Of a DNA stretch of 64,000 nucleotides, positions 43,995 to 52,978 are shown piece after piece (the stretch's first letter is position 1; each line of letters starts with the position of its first letter). The translations under genes and the position numbers were made by a program. The DNA is from Chryseobacterium sp. MYb264. Its GTDB lineage: Bacteria > Bacteroidota > Bacteroidia > Flavobacteriales > Weeksellaceae. The notes under the pieces were generated by a model that made no database searches, was not told the DNA's origin, and saw only the letters and a program-made list of their open reading frames with translations. Where the stretch lies: the NCBI RefSeq assembly GCF_035974275.1, contig NZ_CP142422.1:4092001-4156000 (forward strand). Reading direction: 5' to 3'.

Positions 43995-45857
43995 ATGAAG
44001 AGAATTATTGTTGGATTGTTTTTAATGGCTTCTTGGCAAATTTCCGCACAGGATCTTTATATGCCTAGAAATATTAAAAAAGCCTACGAAAACGGAACTC
44101 GCGATCTGTCGGGGGCTCCGGGTAAAAATTATTGGCAAAATAAAGGCGTTTACAATGTTGAGGTAAAAGTAGATGCCGGTACAAAGATGGTGTCGGGAAA
44201 AGAAACCATTGTTTACACAAACAACAGCCCGAATGATCTTACTGATTTAGCGATTCGATTCGTAAATAACCTTCACAAACCTCAGTCTCCGAGATCGGGT
44301 TTTGTATCAAAAGATTTTCTGTCATCAGGTTTACATATTAAGTCATTTATTGTAAATGGTGAAAAATATAATATCAATAGTGACGATTGGGGAACGGTGG
44401 AAAAGGTAAATTTGAATTCTGTTTTAAAATCAAAAACAAAAGCCGAAGTAAAAATTGAGTGGGAATATCCTCTGTCTGTACAAAGTGGGAGAGAAGGGCA
44501 GATCGATCCTGAAACTTTTTACGTAGCATATTCTTTCCCAAGAATTTCGGTCTATGATGATTATAATGGGTGGGATATGCTTCCGCATTCTGACCGTCAG
44601 GAGTTTTATAATGATTTTAATGATTATTCTTTTGCCATTTCGGCGCCTAAGAATTATGTGGTTTGGGCAACGGGAGATTTTCTGAATCCGGAAGCGGTTC
44701 TTCAGAATCAGTTTTTAACGAGATATAAATCTTCATTAAAGAGCGATAAGATCATTCATGTGGCAACGGAAGCCGAAATGAGATCCGGAAAAGTAACAAA
44801 AGCCAATAAATGGAATGTCTGGAAATTTAAGGCTAATAATATCACCGATTTTTGTTTTGCATTGAGTAATCATTACGTTTGGGATGCTTCCAGTGTTCAG
44901 CTGAAAACAAAAAGAGCAAGCGTGCAGGCGGCCTACAAAGCAGGTACAAAAGATTTTGAAAAATATACCGAATGGATGCGTTATAACCTGGATTGGTTTT
45001 CAAAAAACTGGCCGGGTGTAGAATATCCTTATAATGTAATGACCGCTGTTCAGGGGTATGCGGATATGGAATATCCAATGATGATTAACGATAGCAGCGT
45101 TCCGGATAATTTTCAGGATGCGAGATTAACGGCAGATCATGAGATTGCGCATACGTATTTTCCTTTCTACATGGGAATCAATGAAACTCGTTATGCGTTT
45201 ATGGATGAAGGTTGGGCGACAACATTGGAATATCTGATCGGAATTGATGAGAACGGCGAAACGGCGGCAAAAGATTTCTATAAAAACTTCAGAGTGAAAA
45301 AATGGATCAATGATCCTTCAGCAGAACAGGATCAACCGATTATCTCGATGAGTACACAGGTAAGCGGCGCAGGATACGGAAATAATTCTTACGTGAAAGC
45401 TTCCTTGTCTTATTTAGCTTTAAAAGATTATCTGGGCGATGAGTTGTTTAAAAAAGCGTTACATCATTATATGAATAACTGGAACGGTAAACATCCTGTG
45501 CCTTGGGATTATTTTAATTCTATGAATACAGGTTCCGGGAAAAATCTGAACTGGTTTTTCAATAATTGGTTTTATACCAATAATTATATTGACCTGAAAG
45601 TAGGAAAAGTTTCTCAGCTGAATGATCTTCTGACCGTCGGTGTTGACAATGTTGGCGGTTTTGCCATTCCTTTTGATGCGGTTTTGAAATATGAAGACGG
45701 AACGGTGGAAAAGCTTCACTTTTCACCAGCCGTCTGGGAGAAAGATCAGAAACAGACCAACCTTACCATTCCTATTAAAAAGAAAGTAAAATCTGTGGAA
45801 CTGGATGGTGATCTCTTCATGGATTACACGCCAGCGGATAATGTAAAAAATCTATAA
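43995..45857 (+). CDS. M1 family metallopeptidase, exported
   Basis: A 620-residue periplasmic or secreted aminopeptidase. After the signal peptide (about 1-19, ending ISAQ) come an N-terminal beta-saddle, the substrate-binding segment GYADMEYP (a variant of GxMEN, about 354-361), the zinc site HEIAH at 382-386 and the third ligand E405 in FMDEGWA, with the standard 18-residue spacing. The C-terminal part is shorter than in aminopeptidase N. It would remove N-terminal residues from peptides. It starts 102 nt after the outer-membrane gene on the same strand, with a TAATTTTG -7-like element at 43964-43971, so it may be separately transcribed. Confidence 0.93.
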   Translation: MKRIIVGLFLMASWQISAQDLYMPRNIKKAYENGTRDLSGAPGKNYWQNKGVYNVEVKVDAGTKMVSGKETIVYTNNSPNDLTDLAIRFVNNLHKPQSPRSGFVSKDFLSSGLHIKSFIVNGEKYNINSDDWGTVEKVNLNSVLKSKTKAEVKIEWEYPLSVQSGREGQIDPETFYVAYSFPRISVYDDYNGWDMLPHSDRQEFYNDFNDYSFAISAPKNYVVWATGDFLNPEAVLQNQFLTRYKSSLKSDKIIHVATEAEMRSGKVTKANKWNVWKFKANNITDFCFALSNHYVWDASSVQLKTKRASVQAAYKAGTKDFEKYTEWMRYNLDWFSKNWPGVEYPYNVMTAVQGYADMEYPMMINDSSVPDNFQDARLTADHEIAHTYFPFYMGINETRYAFMDEGWATTLEYLIGIDENGETAAKDFYKNFRVKKWINDPSAEQDQPIISMSTQVSGAGYGNNSYVKASLSYLALKDYLGDELFKKALHHYMNNWNGKHPVPWDYFNSMNTGSGKNLNWFFNNWFYTNNYIDLKVGKVSQLNDLLTVGVDNVGGFAIPFDAVLKYEDGTVEKLHFSPAVWEKDQKQTNLTIPIKKKVKSVELDGDLFMDYTPADNVKNL

Positions 45858-45874
45858 TTCCTTTGATAAAATAG

Positions 45875-45911
45875 AAATCCCTTCTCAAGAAAACTGAGAA
45901 GGGATTTTTTT
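45875..45911. terminator. Bidirectional terminator after the M1 peptidase
   Basis: The 12-bp arms AAATCCCTTCTC / GAGAAGGGATTT (45875-45886 and 45896-45907) are followed by a T-run. The hairpin lies between the convergent M1 peptidase and response regulator genes. Confidence 0.9.
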
Positions 45912-45930
45912 AATATAATTAAATAGGTGT

Positions 45931-46575
45931 TTATGATTCAGCAAAACCATTTTTAATAGCGAAAACGGCAAGTCCCACACGGGTTTTCAGATCCAGTTTA
46001 TCGCAAAGCTGATCGCGGTAACTTTCTACGGTTCGTGGGCTGCAGCACATTTTATCTGCAATTTCTTTATAGCTGAGTTCGGTTACGGTGTATTTTAAAA
46101 ATTCCTTTTCACGGTCAGAAATTCGTACTGCTTTTTCAGAATTATTTTCATTGCTGAGGTTGGAAAATATAATCTTTGAGGCCCATTCCGGATAGAAAAA
46201 ACCGTCGGTATCTAATTTTGAAAGCGCAAGTTCAAGATCTTTAGGATGGGTGTTTTTAAGAAGATATCCTGTGGCTCCATTCTTTATCATTTTGATAACA
46301 CTTTTATCATCTCCCTGCATGCTCAGAGCCATAACTTTAATATTGGGATGATTTTTTTTAACCCAAAGCACGGTTTCAAACCCGTCCATGATCGGCATGC
46401 TGACATCCATTAAAATAATGTCAGGAATAGGATTGTTGTCTTCAAACTTTTGAATGAGATCTTTGCCGTTTTCGGCAACATAGATCACTTCAAAATCCTG
46501 GAAATTTCCGATAATTCCTTCAATCGCTTTAGCAATTAATATATGGTCGTCAACAATTACAATGGTCTTTTTCAT
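45931..46575 (-). CDS. NarL/LuxR-type response regulator
   Basis: A 214-residue regulator. The receiver domain has acidic residues in VIVDDHILIA, phospho-acceptor D57 in DIILMDVSMPIMDG, and a conserved Lys in GYLLKNTHPKDL. The C-terminal LuxR helix-turn-helix is KAVRISDREKEFLKYTVTEL, YKEIADKMCCSPRTVESYRD. Its start overlaps the kinase stop by 4 nt, so it is the cognate output of the HisKA_3 kinase. Targets unknown. Confidence 0.93.
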   Translation of the reverse strand: MKKTIVIVDDHILIAKAIEGIIGNFQDFEVIYVAENGKDLIQKFEDNNPIPDIILMDVSMPIMDGFETVLWVKKNHPNIKVMALSMQGDDKSVIKMIKNGATGYLLKNTHPKDLELALSKLDTDGFFYPEWASKIIFSNLSNENNSEKAVRISDREKEFLKYTVTELSYKEIADKMCCSPRTVESYRDQLCDKLDLKTRVGLAVFAIKNGFAES

Positions 46576-47357
46576 GTGGATTTTTTTAAAATAATAGAGA
46601 GGGTGGTTCCTTGGTTTTCCTGACTTTCGAGATTGAATTCAGCTCCGATAATGACTGCCCTGTTTTTCATATTGGTAAGCCCTATGCCGTTCGAGGTAAT
46701 TTTTGAGCGGTCGAATCCTTTGCCGTCATCTCGGATGTTGAGCTCCCAAAGTGCTTCGTCCGAAGTGGTTAATGTAATGAAAATATTTTCGCACTTAGAA
46801 TGTTTTATGCTGTTCTGAATAAACTCCTGAGTGATCCTCAATAAAACATTTTTCTGAACAAATTCAAGATCAAGCTGTTTAAAATTATGTTCAAAACTTA
46901 CTTTGCAATTTTTGAAATCGTTGGTATTGTCTACTTCTTCCTGAATTAAGGTAATAATATCCTTCTGGTTGATATTATCATCCGTCAGGGTTTTGGAAAG
47001 GCTTCTCAAATCCTGCAACGACTGATTGATAATCTGTGAAACCTGATCTATCCTTTCACTCACTTCCGTTACTTTATTTTCATAGAGAAGCTGTTGGGTA
47101 TAGAGGCTGACTAATGTTAATTTCTGCCCGATATTGTCATGTAATTCGCGCCCGATCTGCTGCATCGTTGCCTGCTGGATTTCCAGCTGAGTGGCGAGGA
47201 GTTCACGTTGATGGGTTTCGTTTTTCTTTTTAATTTCAGTGTCATGTTCTCTCTTTCTTTGTTTGTATTTCCAGATATAAATTACCACCGCAACGACAAA
47301 CATCACGAAGAAAAGGTTGAATAAAACCATTATCATTAAGAGCTCTGTCTTCCCCAT
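46572..47357 (-). CDS. HisKA_3 sensor histidine kinase
   Basis: A 261-residue kinase with one N-terminal membrane helix (about 7-29), a coiled linker (30-60), the HisKA_3 dimer-phosphotransfer domain with H73 in IGRELHDNIGQKL, and a HATPase domain (DDGKGFDRSKITSNGIGLTN). No sensory domain of its own is visible, so input must come through the membrane helix or a partner. Its start lies inside the end of the upstream membrane-protein gene (22-nt overlap), which makes that protein the natural partner. It pairs with the NarL-type regulator that follows. Confidence 0.92.
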   Translation of the reverse strand: MGKTELLMIMVLFNLFFVMFVVAVVIYIWKYKQRKREHDTEIKKKNETHQRELLATQLEIQQATMQQIGRELHDNIGQKLTLVSLYTQQLLYENKVTEVSERIDQVSQIINQSLQDLRSLSKTLTDDNINQKDIITLIQEEVDNTNDFKNCKVSFEHNFKQLDLEFVQKNVLLRITQEFIQNSIKHSKCENIFITLTTSDEALWELNIRDDGKGFDRSKITSNGIGLTNMKNRAVIIGAEFNLESQENQGTTLSIILKKST

Positions 47358-47980
47358 ATGAATGAACTTGAAAATAAAATATACATAACAACATTGCCAA
47401 GTAGAAAATAATCAAAATATATATTCCAAAGTCCTTGATATTTGTACAACTGATCATAAAGTGCAAAAAAAGGAAGAGTACCAATATATGATATTGTTAT
47501 TCCTAAGCTAATATAAAACATTCGGTTTCTACTGAAATTAAGAATATCTGTAGAATTAACTTGTTTATAATATTCCATAGCTACAAGAAACATCAAAAGT
47601 AAGCATCCAAATGTATAATTAAAAGAGAATACTATTTTCTTTTTTGAAAAATATAATTCACTAATAATATATGAAATGAGGTATAATATTGATAAAATAT
47701 AAAATAATTTTGGCTTTTTTAATGATTTTGCGGCAAATAACCAATAAAAAAATATAAACTGAACAGGTATTACAAAATAATTATAGAATAAAGCTTTCGG
47801 AAAATAGATGAAATTCGCCCATTTTCCGATAGCTTCACAAATGAATATAAATACTAAATAGAACACAAAAAATTTCCAATGCTCTTTTTTTATTCGATTA
47901 TAATAAAAGAGACCTGTCATTGCAGCGAAACCTTCTGCCCAAAGCAAAATGCTAGCAATAAATTGTTGAAAATCATTCAT
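47336..47980 (-). CDS. Multi-pass membrane protein, paralog 1, next to a histidine kinase
   Basis: A 214-residue protein with about six or seven hydrophobic helices and no signal peptide or known domain. It is clearly paralogous to the protein at 48670-49314: the blocks YNYFVIPVQFIFFYWLFAAK, KKPKLFYI, FSFNYTFG, YYKQVNS and FSRNRMFYISLGITISYIGT have near-identical counterparts there, and the lengths are equal. It overlaps the kinase gene by 22 nt. Because the kinase has no sensory domain, this membrane protein is a good candidate for its signal-receiving partner, but that is inference from position. Confidence 0.75.
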   Translation of the reverse strand: MNDFQQFIASILLWAEGFAAMTGLFYYNRIKKEHWKFFVFYLVFIFICEAIGKWANFIYFPKALFYNYFVIPVQFIFFYWLFAAKSLKKPKLFYILSILYLISYIISELYFSKKKIVFSFNYTFGCLLLMFLVAMEYYKQVNSTDILNFSRNRMFYISLGITISYIGTLPFFALYDQLYKYQGLWNIYFDYFLLGNVVMYILFSSSFIWGRQSS

Positions 47981-48001
47981 GTTGTGTAATAGTTATAAAA
48001 A

Positions 48002-48526
48002 TTAATCAAAAGATTCTACGATAGAAACACCAGGAGGGATAAGGCTTCCACTATTCTCTGCTATAATAGAAAGATTCGCTTTTCTCGCATTTAAAGCCAT
48101 TGAATTTGCATCATTAGCATCTACCGGATTGAAATCAAAATGTAGAGTTTGACCAGTTTCATCTTGTTTTTTTAAAGTGGGAACCATTACTATCGTATGC
48201 TTTTCCGCATATTCTTTTGCAACAGGATGACTGTCCATAATGTCCCAGTTTTCAGCCTTAGGATAAGCAGCATAATAGAAACGAATACCCAAATCTTCCT
48301 CCGTCGTATCTGGATTGGCATTCTTTGCTTCATCTTCGATCGTAGCTATGAATTTTTTCAGTTTAGGAAGATCAAACCAAATTGAATGGGCATCTTCGAT
48401 TCCTAAAGTACTGTTGATAGCTCTTACATGGCCTTTACGGTAATTGTCAATTAACGTTTGAATTAAGTCGTTTGACATCATTCCTGGTCTTAAAGGATCT
48501 TTTCCGTTTGTAGATTCTGTACTCAT
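48002..48526 (-). CDS. Unknown soluble protein between the paralogous membrane proteins
   Basis: A 174-residue protein from the ATG at 48526 (a TTG 30 nt upstream is less likely). It has no signal peptide or membrane helix. Notable parts are MMSNDLIQTLIDNYRKGHVR, IEDAHSIWFDLPKLKKFIAT, EDLGIRFYYAAYPKAENWDI and the ending IAENSGSLIPPGVSIVESFD. I do not recognise a family. It sits between the two paralogous membrane-protein genes on the same strand, 21 nt from the downstream one, and so probably belongs to the same two-component operon. Confidence 0.7.
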   Translation of the reverse strand: MSTESTNGKDPLRPGMMSNDLIQTLIDNYRKGHVRAINSTLGIEDAHSIWFDLPKLKKFIATIEDEAKNANPDTTEEDLGIRFYYAAYPKAENWDIMDSHPVAKEYAEKHTIVMVPTLKKQDETGQTLHFDFNPVDANDANSMALNARKANLSIIAENSGSLIPPGVSIVESFD

Positions 48527-48669
48527 AATTAATTTGTTTTTATAAGGGATTTGCAAATGTCGAAAAAAAAAAGGATTTAAAAATAAATTATAGATTGTGA
48601 ATTATACTGTTTATTTTTCCGTGATTTTACGGATTGTAAAAATATTTTAAAATATGTAATCAAATTTAA

Positions 48670-49314
48670 CTAATAGTAATTTTTGCCTCGAATAATAGAA
48701 ATCGAAAAAAGAACATACATTACAATTAATGACAGTTGAAAATAACTGTAATAAATATTCCAAATGTCTTTATATTCGCTGATAATAGGATGAAAGGTCC
48801 AAAAAGGCATTGTTCCAATATAAAATAATGTTACCCCTATATTGATGAAGAACATTTTGCTTCTGCTAAAGTGTAGAATTTCCTTAGAGTTGACTTGTTT
48901 GTGAAATTCATAAATTACAAGTCCCATCAGAATCAATCCGCCGAAGGTATAATTAAATGAAAAAATTAAATTATTCTTATTGAAGAAAAGTTCGTTCGGA
49001 ATAAAGGTAAGCAGATAAGCGAGCGTTAAACCATAAAACAGTTTTGGTTTCTTAAAAGATTTTGCGGCATAAAGCCAATAGAAAAAAATATATTCTAAAG
49101 GAATTACAAAATAATTGAAAAATTTAGGCCGATCATACTCTATCAATAGGTTTCCCCATTTCCCGAAAACTTCACATAAGAATATAATGATGAGGTAAAT
49201 TGAAAAATATTTCCAATATTGGTTTTTTACTTTTGGATAGTAAATTAAAGCAATTAAGGCGGTAAATCCTTCTACCCAAGTGATAATATCGTAAAGTATT
49301 TGCGGAAGATTCAT
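48670..49314 (-). CDS. Multi-pass membrane protein, paralog 2
   Basis: A 214-residue protein with six or seven predicted membrane helices, equal in length to paralog 1 and similar throughout: YDIITWVEGFTALIALIYYP, YFVIPLEYIFFYWLYAAKSF, FSFNYTFGGLILMG, FHKQVNSKEILHFSRSKMFF, LFYIGTMPFW. No known domain. It lies upstream of the unknown soluble gene, separated by 143 nt of AT-rich sequence, so it may have a separate promoter or be the first gene of the kinase operon. A sensory role is only inferred from the neighbourhood. Confidence 0.75.
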   Translation of the reverse strand: MNLPQILYDIITWVEGFTALIALIYYPKVKNQYWKYFSIYLIIIFLCEVFGKWGNLLIEYDRPKFFNYFVIPLEYIFFYWLYAAKSFKKPKLFYGLTLAYLLTFIPNELFFNKNNLIFSFNYTFGGLILMGLVIYEFHKQVNSKEILHFSRSKMFFINIGVTLFYIGTMPFWTFHPIISEYKDIWNIYYSYFQLSLIVMYVLFSISIIRGKNYY

Positions 49315-49534
49315 GAATTTAGTTTAATAAAATCAGCCATACTTATATTTTGTGATTAAACTGCAAATATCGATAAAAAAATAAGTGCCGCAGACCAAGT
49401 CTATTGGATTACACTATTTTTATTGATCAAACACCGGATGATAACTTTTATAATAGAAAACTTTTTTGTGACAGGGAAAATTCTGTAATAAATGATAGAT
49501 TTGCATTGATTATTTAAAATTATAAAAATATCCA
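49315..49534. promoter_or_regulatory. Divergent gap with a probable FKBP promoter element
   Basis: This 220-nt AT-rich spacer separates the membrane protein from the FKBP gene. TAGATTTG at 49496-49503 fits the -7 consensus, 31 nt before the FKBP ATG. A TTTG lies at 49465-49468, but the spacing (27 nt) is longer than usual. No other feature is seen. Confidence 0.4.
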
Positions 49535-50239
49535 ATGAAAAGACAGACTATCGCATTATTTTGCATAGCAGCATTTAGTATTTCTTGTGCTAAAAAAGAT
49601 GCTAAACAAGACGGCAGCAAATATACAGATGAACAAAAAGCTTCTTATTACATAGGTTTGAGTATTGCTCAAAATATGAAACAAGAAGGTTTTAAAGTAG
49701 ATGAAAAACTTTTGGCTCAGGCTATCAAAGAAGAGATGGATGGAGGTAAAAAGTTGATGCCGGCTGAAGAAATGGATGCCTTTATGCAGGAATTTATGCA
49801 GAAGCAACATGAAAAAAAGCAGGCTGCAGCGGGGGTACAAGCAGATGAAAATAAGAAAAAAGGGCTGGAATTTCTTACGAAAAATAAAAGTAATCCAAAA
49901 GTGAAAACTACTGCTTCCGGTTTACAGTACGAGGTATTGCAGGAAGGTGATGGTAAAACAAAACCAACAGCGGCAGACGTTGTACAGGTAAAATATACCG
50001 GAAAGCTTTTGGATGGAACTGTTTTCGATTCTACTGACAAAAATGGAGGCGCACCGATGGACATTAATTTGGGTGGCGTCATCAAAGGATGGACAGAAGG
50101 AATTCAGTTGATGAGCAAAGGATCTAAGTACAGATTTTACATTCCTTCAGATTTAGCGTATGGAGACAATGGTGCAGGACCGGCAATTCCTGCAGGCGCG
50201 ACCATTATTTTTGATGTAGAATTAGTGGGTATAAAATAG
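49535..50239 (+). CDS. FKBP-type peptidyl-prolyl isomerase, lipoprotein
   Basis: A 234-residue lipoprotein with signal MKRQTIALFCIAAFSISCAK (lipobox cysteine about 18). An FKBP_N helical dimerisation region follows (about 30-110: YTDEQKASYYIGLSIAQNMK, LLAQAIKEEMDGGKKLMPAE), then an FKBP_C catalytic domain (about 130-234: VQVKYTGKLLDGTVFDSTDK, LGGVIKGWTEGIQLMSKGSK, IPAGATIIFDVELVGIK). This matches Mip/FkpA-type periplasmic proline isomerases that help fold envelope proteins. A single gene that ends at a strong bidirectional terminator shared with clpB. Confidence 0.93.
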   Translation: MKRQTIALFCIAAFSISCAKKDAKQDGSKYTDEQKASYYIGLSIAQNMKQEGFKVDEKLLAQAIKEEMDGGKKLMPAEEMDAFMQEFMQKQHEKKQAAAGVQADENKKKGLEFLTKNKSNPKVKTTASGLQYEVLQEGDGKTKPTAADVVQVKYTGKLLDGTVFDSTDKNGGAPMDINLGGVIKGWTEGIQLMSKGSKYRFYIPSDLAYGDNGAGPAIPAGATIIFDVELVGIK

Positions 50240-50307
50240 AAATATTGTTGATGGTAAGGTCTGCGACAATGGAGTTTGCTTACCTTACAGCTGATATATT
50301 ATAAATA

Positions 50308-50341
50308 AAATTTCCGCAGATTTTTTTGTCTGCGGAAATTT
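50308..50341. terminator. Bidirectional terminator between FKBP and clpB
   Basis: The 13-bp arms AAATTTCCGCAGA / TCTGCGGAAATTT enclose a T-rich 8-nt loop, between two convergent genes. Confidence 0.85.
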
Positions 50342-50371
50342 TTCAAAAATAATATATATGAAAAAAACTAC

Positions 50372-52978
50372 TTATTGTTCAGCAGGTCTGAAAACCAAAC
50401 CTGTTTCCTCGAAATAATCTAAAGTAATTCTGTCACCATCATTCACGGTTCCTGCCAGAATTTCTCTTGATAATTTATTTAATACTTCCTGTTGAATAAC
50501 TCTTTTCAACGGTCTTGCTCCGAAAGCAGGATCATATCCTTTATTCATCAGATAATCTACAGCGTCTTGTGTTGAGGTCATAATGATATTTCGTTTCGCC
50601 AATAGATCATTGAATCCTCTCAATTGATAGGTCACAATTTTTCCGATCTCTTTTTTTCTTAAAGGCTGGAACAATACCACCTCATCAATTCTGTTTAAGA
50701 ATTCCGGACGTAAGGTCTGTTTCAATAAATCAAAGACCTCATCTTTTGCTTCGTCTAACGCTTCCGGACTGATATTATCATCCTTATCACGCTGAGCACC
50801 ATCAAAACGTTCCTGAATTAAATGGGAACCTAAATTCGACGTCATAATAATGATCGAATTTTTGAAATTCACGACTCTACCTTTATTGTCGGTCAATCTT
50901 CCGTCATCCAAAACCTGCAATAAGGTGTTGAAAACATCCGGATGCGCTTTTTCAATTTCATCTAAAAGCACCACAGAATAAGGTCTTCTTCTCACCGCTT
51001 CGGTTAATTGTCCGCCTTCATCATACCCCACATATCCCGGAGGAGCACCCACCAATCTTGAAACCGAATGACGTTCCTGATATTCACTCATATCAATTCT
51101 CGTCATATTGTTTTCATCATCGAATAAAAACTCCGCCAACGCTTTTGCCAGCTCGGTTTTTCCGACTCCTGTTGTTCCTAGGAATAAGAATGAACCAATG
51201 GGTTTTTTATCATCGCTCAATCCCGCTCTGTTTCTTCTGATGGCATCTGCAACCGCCGTAATTGCTTCGTCCTGACCAACAACTCTGTGATGAAGTTCGT
51301 TTTCAAGACTTAATAATTTTTCTCTTTCAGATTGAAGCAATTTCGTTACAGGAATTCCCGTCCATTTTGCAATCACCTCAGAAATGTTTTCAGAAGTTAC
51401 TTCTTCTTTAATGAGTTCATTCTGATGATTTTGCATTTCAATTTCAAGTTTGGAAAGCTCTTCTTCTTTTTTACGGAGTTTTCCGTACTGAATTTCTGCA
51501 ACTTTTGCATAATCTCCGGCTCTTGAAGCTCTTTCTGCTTCCAGTTTCAAAGATTCTATATCTTTTTTAATCTGAGTTAAATCTTCAGATTTTTGTTTTT
51601 CTTTCAACCATTTTGCATTGATTTCATTTCTCTGTTCAGAAATCTTCGAAATATCTTCTTTTAAATGATCGATTTTCGTCTGATTTCCTTCTCTTGAAAT
51701 CGCTGCTAATTCAATCTCCAGCTGCATCAATCGTCTGTCTAAAACGTCCAGTTCTTCAGGTTTTGAATTGATTTCCATTCTCAATTTTGCAGAAGCTTCA
51801 TCAATTAAATCAATTGCTTTATCCGGTAAAAATCGGTCTGAAATATATCGTTGAGACATTTCAACTGCCGCAATAATCGCTTCATCTTTGATTCTTACTT
51901 TGTGGTGAGCCTCATATTTATCTTTAATTCCACGAAGAATAGAGATTGCCGATTCGGTATCCGGTTCTTCCACCATCACTTTCTGGAAACGTCTTTCTAA
52001 CGCTTTATCTTTTTCAAAATATTTTTGATATTCATTCAACGTCGTGGCACCGATTGCTCTTAATTCTCCTCTTGCTAAAGCAGGTTTTAAAATATTCGCA
52101 GCATCCATAGCACCTTCACCACCTCCGGCTCCAACCAAAGTGTGAATTTCATCGATGAAAAGAATGATTTGTCCCTCCGATTTGATGACCTCATTCACAA
52201 CGGATTTCAAACGTTCTTCGAACTCACCTTTATATTTCGCACCGGCGATCAAAGCGCCCATGTCTAATGAATATAACGTCTTGTCCTGCAGGTTTTCAGG
52301 AACATCGCCGTTGATAATTCTGTGGGCAATTCCTTCTGCGATGGCAGTTTTACCAACTCCCGGTTCACCAATCAGGATCGGATTGTTTTTCGTTCTTCTG
52401 GAAAGAATCTGCAAAACCCTTCTGATTTCTTCATCACGACCGATTACAGGGTCAAGTTTCCCTTCTGCAGCTAATTCGTTGAAATTTTTAGCATATTTAT
52501 TTAAAGACTGATACGTTTCTTCTGAACTTGCAGAAGTTGCCTTCGAACCTTTTCTTAATTCTTTAATGGCGCCTTCCAAAAGATTTTTTGTTACACCCAT
52601 ATCTTTCAGCATTTTCGAAACTTCTGAATTGGTTTCTAACAATGAAAGCCATAAATGCTCGATCGTTACAAATTCATCACCCATTTTTTTAGCGATGTTG
52701 GGGGCATCAAGCAAAACTTTGTTCGCCGATTGTGAAAGATAAATATTCCCTCCCTGTACTTTCGGAAGTCTTTCTAAATTTTCACGGTTGCGCTCTCTTA
52801 CCAAATTGGCATCTGCTTCAGTTTTTTTTAATAAGAAAGGCGATATATTTTCATCTACCTGGAAAATTCCTTCCAGTACATGTTGAGGCTCTATTTGTTG
52901 GTTGCCAAATTCCATGGCCACTTGCTGTGCGGCTTGGATGGCTTCCTGTGATTTTACAGTATATTGATTTAAGTTCAT
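50372..52978 (-). CDS. clpB: ATP-dependent chaperone ClpB
   Basis: An 868-residue disaggregase, normal length. Domains: N-domain (1-150, MNLNQYTVKSQEAIQAAQQV), AAA1 with Walker A GEPGVGKT (204-211) and Walker B IILFIDEIHTLVGAG, the coiled-coil middle domain (about 400-525) that distinguishes ClpB from ClpA/C, and AAA2 with Walker A GTTGVGKT near 610 and VVLLDEIEKAHPDV. It lacks the IGL/IGF loop that binds ClpP, as expected for ClpB. With DnaK it dissolves protein aggregates. A single gene; a heat-shock promoter is not evident in the 530-nt upstream region. Confidence 0.97.
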   Translation of the reverse strand: MNLNQYTVKSQEAIQAAQQVAMEFGNQQIEPQHVLEGIFQVDENISPFLLKKTEADANLVRERNRENLERLPKVQGGNIYLSQSANKVLLDAPNIAKKMGDEFVTIEHLWLSLLETNSEVSKMLKDMGVTKNLLEGAIKELRKGSKATSASSEETYQSLNKYAKNFNELAAEGKLDPVIGRDEEIRRVLQILSRRTKNNPILIGEPGVGKTAIAEGIAHRIINGDVPENLQDKTLYSLDMGALIAGAKYKGEFEERLKSVVNEVIKSEGQIILFIDEIHTLVGAGGGEGAMDAANILKPALARGELRAIGATTLNEYQKYFEKDKALERRFQKVMVEEPDTESAISILRGIKDKYEAHHKVRIKDEAIIAAVEMSQRYISDRFLPDKAIDLIDEASAKLRMEINSKPEELDVLDRRLMQLEIELAAISREGNQTKIDHLKEDISKISEQRNEINAKWLKEKQKSEDLTQIKKDIESLKLEAERASRAGDYAKVAEIQYGKLRKKEEELSKLEIEMQNHQNELIKEEVTSENISEVIAKWTGIPVTKLLQSEREKLLSLENELHHRVVGQDEAITAVADAIRRNRAGLSDDKKPIGSFLFLGTTGVGKTELAKALAEFLFDDENNMTRIDMSEYQERHSVSRLVGAPPGYVGYDEGGQLTEAVRRRPYSVVLLDEIEKAHPDVFNTLLQVLDDGRLTDNKGRVVNFKNSIIIMTSNLGSHLIQERFDGAQRDKDDNISPEALDEAKDEVFDLLKQTLRPEFLNRIDEVVLFQPLRKKEIGKIVTYQLRGFNDLLAKRNIIMTSTQDAVDYLMNKGYDPAFGARPLKRVIQQEVLNKLSREILAGTVNDGDRITLDYFEETGLVFRPAEQ

